From Candidatus Cloacimonadota bacterium (GTDB lineage Bacteria; Cloacimonadota; Cloacimonadia; Cloacimonadales; JAOZMQ01), in NCBI GenBank assembly GCA_029934195.1, contig JAOZMQ010000221.1, positions 1-5,641 of the forward strand: 5,641 bases of DNA, read 5' to 3'. Under the pieces are notes generated by a model. That model searched no databases. It was given only the letters and a program-made list of their open reading frames with translations, and was not told the origin of the DNA. Made by a program: the position numbers and the translations under genes. Below, in pieces: positions 1 to 5,641 of this stretch (positions are counted from its first letter, which is position 1; the number at the start of each line of letters is the position of its first letter).

Positions 1-1
1 A

Positions 2-47
2 CCCAACGCTAACGCATTGGGCTACATAGATATCGCTTCTATGAAGC
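2..47. repeat. Double-hairpin, REP-like interspersed element (candidate)
   Basis: Two adjacent short hairpins lie in the non-coding stretch downstream of pgm. The first pairs CCCAACGC (2-9) with GCATTGGG (14-21) around a 4-nt loop. It has one C-A mismatch on the plus strand, which becomes a G-U wobble in minus-strand RNA. The second pairs GCTTC (35-39) with GAAGC (43-47) perfectly around TAT. CCCAAC recurs at 64-69, about 62 bp on, which could be the start of a second degenerate unit. Neither hairpin is followed by a T tract in either direction, so a terminator is unlikely. The paired-hairpin form resembles REP/BIME-like repeats, and similar CCCAACGC...GCATTGGG elements seem familiar from FCB-group genomes, but that is recollection. 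Only one copy is visible, so repeat status is inferred. Confidence 0.35.
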
Positions 48-138
48 TGAAAATATATAATTTCCCAACTAATCTTTCTTCATGAACTTCTGTTCTTCAT
101 GGTTAGAAAATTCCTTTTCGTTCAGATACTATTTAGAG

Positions 139-1782
139 TTATTTACCAAGTGCAGAACTGACAATTTCTTGTGCTTCAATTTGGATTTTTTCCAAGTGAT
201 TCTTCCCAAGAAAACTTTCAGCATAAATTTTATAAATATTTTCTGTACCGGATGGTCTTGCTGCAAACCAACCATTTTCTGTAACTACTTTCAAACCACC
301 AATTGGTGCATTATTCCCAGGAGCATTTGTCAATTTTTGAATTATCTTCTCGTTAGCCAGCGAGTCCGCCTTAACCATTTCTGGTGATAATTTTTTTAGA
401 ATATTCTTTTCATCTAAAGAAGCTGGAGCATCAATTCTTGCATAAATTGGAGAGCCAAATTCATTTTCAAGCTTCTTGTAATGATCGCCGGGGTTTTCTC
501 CAGTAACTGCTGTTATTTCAGCTGCTAATAGATTAAGAATAATTCCATCTTTATCAGTAGTCCAAACTTCTCCATTTTTTCTTAAAAAAGAAGCACCTGC
601 ACTTTCTTCACCACCAAAACCAAAACTTCCATCTAATAATCCGTTTACAAACCACTTAAAACCAACTGGGACCTCGGATAAATTTCTTCCGATTTTCTTT
701 ACAACACGATCAATCATTGAGCTTGAAACCAAAGTTTTTCCAACTTTAGCGTTAATATTCCATTTATTTCTACTATTAAAAAGATATTGAATCGCAACTG
801 CAAGATAATGGTTTGGATTGATTAATCCATGATTTCCTGTAACTATTCCATGCCGATCAAAATCCGGATCATTACCAAATGCTATATCAAAATCATCTTT
901 TAACTTTATCAAACCAGCCATTGCATAAGGCGATGAACAATCCATTCTTATTTTACCGTCACGATCAACACACATAAATGAAAAAGTAGGATCAACATTT
1001 TTATTTACAACTGTTAGATTTAATGAGTATTTTTCAGCAATTGGTTGCCAATAATGTATTCCAGAACCACCCAAAGGATCCACTCCTATTTTCAAATTTG
1101 ATTGGCTAATAGCTTCCATATTAATGATATTTTCCAAATCATTCACATACGGCATAAGAAAATCTTGTTCGTGAATATAATCTGAATTTAGTGCTTTATT
1201 GAACACCATTCTTTTTACATCTTTGAGATTATTAAAAAGAATTTCATTGGCTCTATTCTGGATAATATTTGTTATTTCAGAACCAGCTGGACCACCAGTT
1301 GTAGGATTATATTTAAAACCACCATCGGTTGGTGGATTATGAGAAGGTGTAATAATTACCCCATCAGACAGATTATCTTTGTTTACTTTATTATATGTAA
1401 GTATTGCATGTGAAATAACTGGAGTAGGCGTATATTCAAACCCTTTATGTATGATAGTTTGAACTTGATTTCCTGCAAATACTTCTATTGCTGTAATATG
1501 TGCCGGTTCAGAAAGTGCATGAGTGTCCATTCCAACAAATAAAGGTCCGGTAATCTGATTTTCTCTTCTGTAATCACATATAGCTTGGCTTATAGCAAGT
1601 ACATGAGATTCATTGAAACTTGATGTTTCAGCTTTTCCACGATGTCCAGAAGTTCCAAATGCGACAAGATTGGATTTTGATTCAAGATTCGGGAAATTAC
1701 GATAGTATTGAGAAATTAATCGAGGGATATTTGGTAACATTTCAGGAATGACTTTTTTCCCAGCTAATTTGTGAATAAACAT
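139..1782 (-). CDS. pgm: Phosphoglucomutase, alpha-D-glucose phosphate-specific
   Basis: This cytoplasmic enzyme interconverts glucose 1-phosphate and glucose 6-phosphate through a phosphoserine and glucose 1,6-bisphosphate, linking glycogen and UDP-glucose metabolism to glycolysis. The 547-residue product is collinear over its whole length with E. coli-type Pgm (about 546 residues). Visible signatures are FGTSGHRG (42-49), the catalytic-serine loop TPSHNPP (145-151, Ser147), the Mg-binding loop DPDFDRHG (305-312, Asp305/307/309), the sugar-binding GEESAG (391-396), and the phosphate-binding RPSGTE (509-514). All key residues are present, so it should be active. The start at 1780-1782 is supported by AGGAG at 1788-1792, 5 nt upstream, and by an N-terminus (MFIHKLAG) that matches the family. 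A likely promoter lies at 1806-1834. It is divergent from the TrmB-type gene, and no convincing terminator follows its TAA. Confidence is very high. Confidence 0.97.
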   Translation of the reverse strand: MFIHKLAGKKVIPEMLPNIPRLISQYYRNFPNLESKSNLVAFGTSGHRGKAETSSFNESHVLAISQAICDYRRENQITGPLFVGMDTHALSEPAHITAIEVFAGNQVQTIIHKGFEYTPTPVISHAILTYNKVNKDNLSDGVIITPSHNPPTDGGFKYNPTTGGPAGSEITNIIQNRANEILFNNLKDVKRMVFNKALNSDYIHEQDFLMPYVNDLENIINMEAISQSNLKIGVDPLGGSGIHYWQPIAEKYSLNLTVVNKNVDPTFSFMCVDRDGKIRMDCSSPYAMAGLIKLKDDFDIAFGNDPDFDRHGIVTGNHGLINPNHYLAVAIQYLFNSRNKWNINAKVGKTLVSSSMIDRVVKKIGRNLSEVPVGFKWFVNGLLDGSFGFGGEESAGASFLRKNGEVWTTDKDGIILNLLAAEITAVTGENPGDHYKKLENEFGSPIYARIDAPASLDEKNILKKLSPEMVKADSLANEKIIQKLTNAPGNNAPIGGLKVVTENGWFAARPSGTENIYKIYAESFLGKNHLEKIQIEAQEIVSSALGK

Positions 1783-1805
1783 ATTATCTCCTATGATTTT
1801 TCTGC

Positions 1806-1834
1806 AACATATTTTTTAGAAAAATTCCAGTCAA
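1806..1834 (-). promoter_or_regulatory. Probable sigma70-type promoter of pgm
   Basis: On the minus strand, TTGACT (1829-1834) matches the -35 consensus at five of six positions. It is followed, after exactly 17 bp, by TATGTT (1806-1811) as a -10 box matching four of six. Transcription would start near 1799, giving a leader of about 17 nt that still includes the AGGAG site at 1788-1792. Spacing and placement are what a housekeeping promoter needs, though AT-rich DNA produces such matches by chance. Confidence 0.5.
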
Positions 1835-1930
1835 TTAATTCTTTTGGGTAGATAAATTTGGTATTCTTCAAAAGTCGTTTACTCTTTCTGAATTTCTTTG
1901 TGAATAAAAGCACTCTGCTTCGTTTTTCTG

Positions 1931-1958
1931 TGGAAACAGGCGTTCCCAGCTTTTTTTT
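1931..1958 (+). terminator. Terminator-like hairpin with T8 tail
   Basis: TGGAAAC (1931-1937) pairs with GTTCCCA (1942-1948) around AGGC, with one A-C mismatch. Two bases later comes a run of eight T (1951-1958), giving the layout of an intrinsic terminator on the plus strand. No plus-strand gene lies to its left in this window. It could stop antisense transcripts leaving pgm, act as an attenuator if a promoter for the rightward operon lies near 1850-1920, or be part of a dispersed repeat. In minus-strand RNA the mismatch becomes a G-U wobble, so the stem is stronger there, but then the A tract precedes it. Confidence 0.3.
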
Positions 1959-2000
1959 GCGGAATTAAATTATTGTAATTATTAACAACCCCCATGTTGC

Positions 2001-2014
2001 TGAAATTGATTTCA
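2001..2014. promoter_or_regulatory. Perfect 14-bp palindrome, candidate regulator-binding site
   Basis: TGAAAT (2001-2006) and ATTTCA (2009-2014) are exact reverse complements around a TG centre, giving a short dyad suited to a dimeric winged-helix protein. It lies 78 bp before the TrmB-type start and 11 bp upstream of TTGACA. It does not match the TACT-N7-AGTA box described for archaeal TrmB, and AT-rich dyads of this size do arise by chance. An autoregulatory operator is inference. Confidence 0.3.
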
Positions 2015-2024
2015 ATAATTAGTC

Positions 2025-2030
2025 TTGACA
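2025..2030 (+). promoter_or_regulatory. Consensus -35 hexamer without a clear -10 partner
   Basis: TTGACA matches the sigma70 -35 consensus perfectly and points toward the TrmB-type gene. At 16-18 bp spacing the expected -10 position (2047-2054) reads poorly (around AATCAC). The nearest good -10-like box, TATAAA (2068-2073), is 37 bp away. Either the promoter needs an activator or another sigma factor, or the match is chance. Confidence 0.25.
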
Positions 2031-2053
2031 GAAAACAATCAAACAAAATCACT

Positions 2054-2073
2054 CCCCCCCATAGGGGTATAAA
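2054..2073 (+). promoter_or_regulatory. C-tract/G-tract operator-like site overlapping TATAAA
   Basis: Seven C (2054-2060), ATA (2061-2063) and GGGG (2064-2067) run directly into TATAAA (2068-2073). CCCC-ATA-GGGG is a perfect 4-bp dyad, and the right half reads GGGGTAT. GC tracts ending in GGGTAT stand out in this AT-rich region and recall the operators of the CsoR/CstR (DUF156) metal- and sulfur-sensing family. The left half lacks the matching ATAC, however, and no such regulator is encoded here. As RNA it would form a very short hairpin ahead of the start codon. The function is unknown. Confidence 0.25.
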
Positions 2074-2080
2074 AAAAATA

Positions 2081-2095
2081 ATGGCGGTAATATGA
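2081..2095 (+). other. Four-codon leader ORF overlapping the regulator start
   Basis: ATG GCG GTA ATA TGA encodes Met-Ala-Val-Ile. Its stop overlaps the ATG of the TrmB-type gene as ATGA, the arrangement used for translational coupling. The downstream gene has only a weak ribosome site (GGCGG, 2083-2087), which makes coupling attractive. But the leader ATG itself has only AGGGG (2063-2067), 13 nt away, so it may simply be a chance ATG. Confidence 0.2.
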
Positions 2096-2961
2096 CAGAA
2101 AAATTAAAATTATTAAGTGGTTTAATGAATTTGGGAATGAACGAACGAAATGCAAAAGTTTATCTTGCTCTTCTAACAAAAAAGGATGTTTCAGTTCCAA
2201 TGCTTCACAAATTAACAGGGATAAAACAGAATAAGCTTTATGAAGTAATTAACAACTTAATCCGTGCTGGTTATTGTTCCGAGAAGAAAAATGGGAAGAA
2301 AAGATTTTTTAATGCTACTAATCCCGAAACCACTATTGGACGTGAATTAAGTAAAATAGAAGAAAATTTAAATTCCGGATATGAGCTTAAAGATTCTTTG
2401 GTTAATCTTTTCAATAACATTGAAAACATAAAAGAACCATTTGAATACATTGAGATCGTTCACGGTAATAATAACATTCATAATATTTATTTAGAAATTA
2501 TGAGTTCTTCAAAATTAGAGCTTTTCAGTTTCTGTCGCCCTCCTTTTGTTGGTACAACTATCAAGAAACAGAATGAGCAATTTGAGATCTACAGTTCGTT
2601 CCTGAAAAAAGGTGGAGTAGGTAGAACTATCTATGAAGTAAATAAAGATTCACCACCGATTGTGTTTAGAATATTAAAAGATAAGACAACAGGAGACGGA
2701 GAATTTCGTATTGCTCCCAAACTTCCATTGAAAATGAATATTTTTGATAAAAAAACATTAATGATAGCTGATAAATCTGTATTAGCAGGAGAAAATGAAC
2801 TTTCAATGACAATTATAAAAGAGAAAACAACTGTTGAAGGATACTATACTTTAATGGAATTTTTATGGGAGCAAAGTGAAAAATTCGAAACTTGGATAAT
2901 TGGAAAAGAAAAATTGATGGAAACCAAATTAAAAGAGTATGAAAGTTCTTTTAAAAAATAA
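2092..2961 (+). CDS. TrmB-type winged-helix transcriptional regulator
   Basis: This 289-residue protein is a probable cytoplasmic DNA-binding regulator of the TrmB family, best known in archaea, where members bind sugars and control sugar transport and metabolism. Residues about 8-76 match the N-terminal winged helix (LGMNERNAKVYLALL, then a recognition region around KQNKLYEVINNLIRAG, then a basic wing KKNGKKRFF). Residues about 83-112 form a helical linker likely to mediate dimerisation. Residues about 115-270 resemble the family's C-terminal effector domain, including the segment EFRIAPKLPLKMNIFD (204-219). No membrane segment is seen. There is no in-frame alternative ATG upstream; the ribosome site is weak (GGCGG, 5 nt before). 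The gene diverges from pgm and is followed after 18 bp by the secreted propeller gene, suggesting an operon. The effector is unknown; a sugar is inferred from family and neighbour. Confidence 0.85.
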   Translation: MTEKLKLLSGLMNLGMNERNAKVYLALLTKKDVSVPMLHKLTGIKQNKLYEVINNLIRAGYCSEKKNGKKRFFNATNPETTIGRELSKIEENLNSGYELKDSLVNLFNNIENIKEPFEYIEIVHGNNNIHNIYLEIMSSSKLELFSFCRPPFVGTTIKKQNEQFEIYSSFLKKGGVGRTIYEVNKDSPPIVFRILKDKTTGDGEFRIAPKLPLKMNIFDKKTLMIADKSVLAGENELSMTIIKEKTTVEGYYTLMEFLWEQSEKFETWIIGKEKLMETKLKEYESSFKK

Positions 2962-2979
2962 AAAAAATAGGAGAAAATT

Positions 2980-5641
2980 ATGAGAAAGAAATGTTTATTA
3001 CTTTTAGTTTCACTGCTTATGGCTACTATTATATTAGCACAAGAATTTAGTGAAATTTTACCCGGAGAAGATGGAAAAAGATTAAGTGATTACGAAATGA
3101 ATTACACTTCAAGAGATGTTGAGATTTATAATGTAGGCGATCAACTCGAAGGCGATTATCCTAATAACATAGTTTTTTCACCTGATGGAACTAAAATCTT
3201 TGTAGCTAATAGAATTACAGGAAATGTTACTATATTTGATGCAGCTACAGAATTGGTTATTGATAATGTCGCTGTCGGTTCAAATCCGGTTAATCTCGCG
3301 GTTAATGATGAATACGCTGTTGTTCCTTGTGCATTTTCATCTGATGTTTATATTATCGATTTAACAGATAACAGCATTGCCGCACAAATTGCCGTGAACG
3401 GTGAGCCTGTATCTGTTGTGCTCAATCAGAATAAAGCTTATATAGGTTGTGATACTGATGCTTATTTCGATGATGAATGTGCAATTATTGATTTATCAAC
3501 ATTACAGCTTGAAAATACAATTACCAATTTCCCTGTAAAAATCATTTCTTATATTATGACATTTTTTCACGGTAGAAATATTTATAATTACTCAAAATTC
3601 ACAGTAACCGATGATGGTGCTTATGTTGTTGCCGGAGATTGGGATGATGGAATAAATTTTTATAACACTATTACCGGAGCAATTGATCATTCTATAGCTA
3701 CAGATGTTGTAAAGAATGTCTCAAAATCCGGTAATGGTTCAACTATAATCGGATTTAGTAGTAATAATGTTTACCAGATTAGTACGGATTCTTATTCTCT
3801 TATGACAACTGTAAATACTGGAGCTGAACCATTGTGGTTTCCTCAAATTGGAATAGCAAATCAAAATGGGAATAAAGCATTTGTCTCTTTGCAAAATAAC
3901 AAAAGTGCTATTATAAATTTTTCAACTTCTTCTCTTAATCTATTTCCGGATACATATACACCATTTTGGGTTGCTGTTAGTCCGGATAGAAGTTTGGTCT
4001 ATTCCTGTCAGAAAAGGTTTACGGTCTTAGATTTTGAAGAAGAAGTTGTTTTAGGTCAACTCATACAATTATCATCTTTTATTGGAGCTGTTTCACCGAA
4101 TACAAATAAGGCAGTGGTGTACTCAGCAGAAAAATTTGAAGGATTATTCTTTTATGATCTGTCAGATCTATCCAATATAATAATTTATAATTATGAAGCT
4201 ACCGGTTCACTACCCGAAGGGGATGCACCAAGTCGTATAAGAATCACACCAGATGGTGAAAAAGCATTGATAGTAAATGAGTTATCTCACAACCTTACTA
4301 TCTTTGATATTCCCAATGAAACTATTGATTCGTTTATTGAATTTGATGGAGCACCAAGACAAGTTAGAATTACCAGTGATGGAAACTGGGCTCTTGTAAT
4401 AACTACTTATTTAGAAAGTGAGCTTGTTATAATAGATATAAACAGCGGTGAAATTGTTGCGGAAATTGCTATTGGTACTGACCTTAGAAATCTTATAATA
4501 AATAGTGATGATACAAAGGCATATGTAAGAGAAGCTTCAGGTGGAATTTCTGTAATTAACTTAGATGGTGCTTCCAGCAGTATAGAAGCTCAAGTTTCCT
4601 GCGGAAATGGTACGTGGGCAAGTTACGGTTTTGGAATTTTCAGTAATATTAAGCTAACACCCGATGATGCATTTCTTTTTATTGCTTACACTCTTGGAGA
4701 TAATGTTCAAATAATGGATACTGCTACAAATACAATAGTTGGAGATTTTCCAGCTGGAGCATCTCCATACAGCATCACATTCACAGATAATGGTGAATAT
4801 GCAATGGTTTTGGATACTGCTGATGGTGCTTATACCATTGTAGAAGTAGATGGAGCAAATACTTCAGTTTTATGTTCAAACTCATCCATCGGATTAGTTC
4901 CCATAAGAGGAAATTACAACAGTGTACAAAATACATTTGAATTCATTACTTTTGGAGATGCCGCAACAGAAACAGGGGCAAAATTAATTACAGTCGATCC
5001 TGCAACTGGATCAGTTTTAGAAACAATAGAGTATAATGAGGAAGGAACAGGTAATGGACTGCAAATTCTCAATGATGAGAATGGAACTCCAATCGTTCTT
5101 ACTTCTTATAAGATAATTCATGGAGAAGATTCTTATGATCTAAGTTCAAAGGCAAAATATATGGATTATTCACCACAAACTAATGTTGTTATGGCAATTT
5201 CTCCTGTGTTAGATGAACTATATTTCTTAGAGCTTACGGTAGTTTCTAATGCAAATGATATATTATCTTTTACAGTTCCAGAGCAAATTGGAGAAACACT
5301 AATTTATGATTTTTTACATATTGTTCAATTTGAAGTTGCAACAGGAACAAACGTTACAGCTCTTGTCCCAACAATAGAAGTATCTGAGAATGCGACTATA
5401 TCTCCTGAAAGTGGAGTAGCTCAAGATTTTTCTAATCCGGTTGAATATACTGTTACTGCTCAAAACGGTGATGAACAACTTTGGATAGCAGATGTAAATT
5501 TTGTAGTATCATCACAAGATAATTCCTATCCAGCAATCACAAATCTTCTTGAAAATTATCCAAATCCATTCAATCCTTCCACAACTATTTCTTTCAATAT
5601 TTCTGCAAAAGAGACAGAAAATGCAGAATTAATCATTTACA
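2980..5641 (+). CDS. Large secreted beta-propeller protein with C-terminal sorting domain (3' truncated by window)
   Basis: The frame is open from ATG 2980 to the window edge (887 codons, no stop). AGGAG at 2969-2973, 6 nt upstream, supports the start. Residues 1-20 form a signal peptide (MRKKC, hydrophobic core, cleavage likely after ILA, before Gln21). YVTN-like propeller blades follow, each with a xPDG/xxDG turn and a later xxIxD strand: SPDG 67, TDDG 210, SPDR 334, TPDG 423, TSDG 465, NSDD 508, TPDD 560, TDNG 602. Successive turns after 423 are mostly 42-52 residues apart. Twin strands NVTIFD (82-87) and NLTIFD (438-443) suggest two propellers. Residues about 759-845 resemble a DUF5018-like immunoglobulin-fold domain (ILSF, then ATISPESGVAQDFSNP). 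Residues 856-887 (ENYPNPFNPSTTISF) begin a T9SS type A/FlgD-like sorting domain; roughly 50-60 more residues are expected. No catalytic motif was seen, so a binding or surface-scaffold role is inferred. Likely co-transcribed with the TrmB-type gene. Confidence 0.92.
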   Translation, partial: MRKKCLLLLVSLLMATIILAQEFSEILPGEDGKRLSDYEMNYTSRDVEIYNVGDQLEGDYPNNIVFSPDGTKIFVANRITGNVTIFDAATELVIDNVAVGSNPVNLAVNDEYAVVPCAFSSDVYIIDLTDNSIAAQIAVNGEPVSVVLNQNKAYIGCDTDAYFDDECAIIDLSTLQLENTITNFPVKIISYIMTFFHGRNIYNYSKFTVTDDGAYVVAGDWDDGINFYNTITGAIDHSIATDVVKNVSKSGNGSTIIGFSSNNVYQISTDSYSLMTTVNTGAEPLWFPQIGIANQNGNKAFVSLQNNKSAIINFSTSSLNLFPDTYTPFWVAVSPDRSLVYSCQKRFTVLDFEEEVVLGQLIQLSSFIGAVSPNTNKAVVYSAEKFEGLFFYDLSDLSNIIIYNYEATGSLPEGDAPSRIRITPDGEKALIVNELSHNLTIFDIPNETIDSFIEFDGAPRQVRITSDGNWALVITTYLESELVIIDINSGEIVAEIAIGTDLRNLIINSDDTKAYVREASGGISVINLDGASSSIEAQVSCGNGTWASYGFGIFSNIKLTPDDAFLFIAYTLGDNVQIMDTATNTIVGDFPAGASPYSITFTDNGEYAMVLDTADGAYTIVEVDGANTSVLCSNSSIGLVPIRGNYNSVQNTFEFITFGDAATETGAKLITVDPATGSVLETIEYNEEGTGNGLQILNDENGTPIVLTSYKIIHGEDSYDLSSKAKYMDYSPQTNVVMAISPVLDELYFLELTVVSNANDILSFTVPEQIGETLIYDFLHIVQFEVATGTNVTALVPTIEVSENATISPESGVAQDFSNPVEYTVTAQNGDEQLWIADVNFVVSSQDNSYPAITNLLENYPNPFNPSTTISFNISAKETENAELIIY

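Larger units (their letters stand above)
1791..1964 (-). pseudogene. Possible C-terminal remnant of a lost gene upstream of pgm
   Basis: Between an in-frame TAA (1965-1967) and TAG (1791-1793) the minus strand is open for 57 codons. The predicted peptide is strongly basic at first (for example FTKKFRKSKRLLKNTKF) and ends in YPKELIDWNFSKKYVAEKS. There is no ATG. The only usual start is a GTG 40 codons from the end, with no obvious ribosome site. The TAG overlaps the start of the pgm ribosome site (TAGGAG), which is how an upstream operon partner normally ends, so this may be the tail of a former co-operonic gene. I do not recognise the peptide. The pgm promoter candidate lies inside it, which weakens the coding reading. 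Chance openness in AT-rich DNA remains quite possible. Confidence 0.2.
1783..2091. other. Divergent intergenic region between pgm and the TrmB-type gene
   Basis: This 309-bp stretch has no confident gene. From left to right it holds the pgm ribosome site (1788-1792) and promoter (1806-1834). It then holds a minus-strand ORF remnant (1791-1964), a hairpin with a T8 tract (1931-1958), a 14-bp palindrome (2001-2014), TTGACA (2025-2030), and a C7/G4 site next to TATAAA (2054-2073). Both flanking genes start outward from it, so any regulator bound here could affect both. I see no tRNA, no obvious known riboswitch and no mobile-element ends. Confidence 0.8.

Noticed and set aside
81..101. Hairpin CATGAA (81-86) / TTCATG (96-101) as a pgm terminator
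   Set aside because: The stem is only 6 bp with a 9-nt loop, and in minus-strand RNA it is followed by AAGAAAG rather than a U tract.
82..387. Plus-strand 101-codon ORF
   Set aside because: It is almost wholly antisense to the C-terminal part of pgm, and its Cys/Phe/Asn-rich, low-complexity product looks like a shadow frame; no ribosome site was seen.
1973..1988. TTGT...ACAA imperfect dyad as an operator
   Set aside because: Only 4-bp arms around eight unpaired bases in AT-rich DNA, which is easily chance.
2025..2073. TTGACA plus TATAAA as one sigma70 promoter
   Set aside because: The 37-bp gap is far too long for a normal promoter, so the two boxes were kept as separate, unpaired observations.
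2980..5641. WD40 identity for the propeller repeats
   Set aside because: No GH...WD signatures; the xPDG turn and YVTN-like strand pattern fit the YVTN-type propeller better.
1..5641. CRISPR array, tRNA, rRNA or insertion sequence
   Set aside because: No regularly spaced direct repeats, no cloverleaf-like sequence, no rRNA-like segments and no transposase motifs were seen on either strand.

Overview
The window is AT-rich bacterial DNA with two complete genes and one gene cut by the right edge. The best clue to the host is the right-hand gene. It encodes a very large secreted beta-propeller protein that ends in a 'NYPNPFNPSTTISF' segment, the start of the T9SS type A / FlgD-like C-terminal sorting domain. 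That ending is typical of the FCB superphylum and its uncultured relatives (Cloacimonadota, Ignavibacteriota, Marinimicrobia, KSB1-like lineages and Bacteroidota). The base composition and the strong AGGAG ribosome sites fit a Cloacimonadota- or Ignavibacteriota-like genome. This placement is inference from signature segments only.

Layout. Positions 1-138 lie downstream of the leftmost gene and hold a compact double-hairpin element (2-47) that looks like an interspersed REP-like repeat. Positions 139-1782 (minus strand) encode a full-length alpha-D-glucose phosphate-specific phosphoglucomutase (Pgm). Positions 1783-2091 are a 309-bp divergent intergenic region. It carries a good sigma70-type promoter for pgm, a minus-strand ORF remnant whose stop codon sits in the pgm ribosome site, a hairpin followed by eight T, a perfect 14-bp palindrome, an unpaired TTGACA, and a C-tract/G-tract operator-like site next to the start of the rightward gene. 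Positions 2092-2961 (plus) encode a TrmB-type winged-helix regulator. After only 18 bp, 2980-5641 (plus) encodes the secreted propeller protein: signal peptide, YVTN-like propeller repeats, a DUF5018-like domain, and a truncated sorting domain.

How the genes may work together. TrmB regulators usually sense sugars and control sugar uptake and metabolism. Pgm interconverts glucose 1-phosphate and glucose 6-phosphate, linking storage glycans and sugar nucleotides to glycolysis. A TrmB-type gene divergent from pgm is therefore a plausible local sugar-responsive switch, acting through the shared intergenic region. The regulator is also tightly linked to the exported propeller gene, which suggests a two-gene operon. 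A dedicated regulator paired with one giant surface or secreted protein is the most unusual arrangement here. No RNA gene, CRISPR array or insertion sequence was seen.
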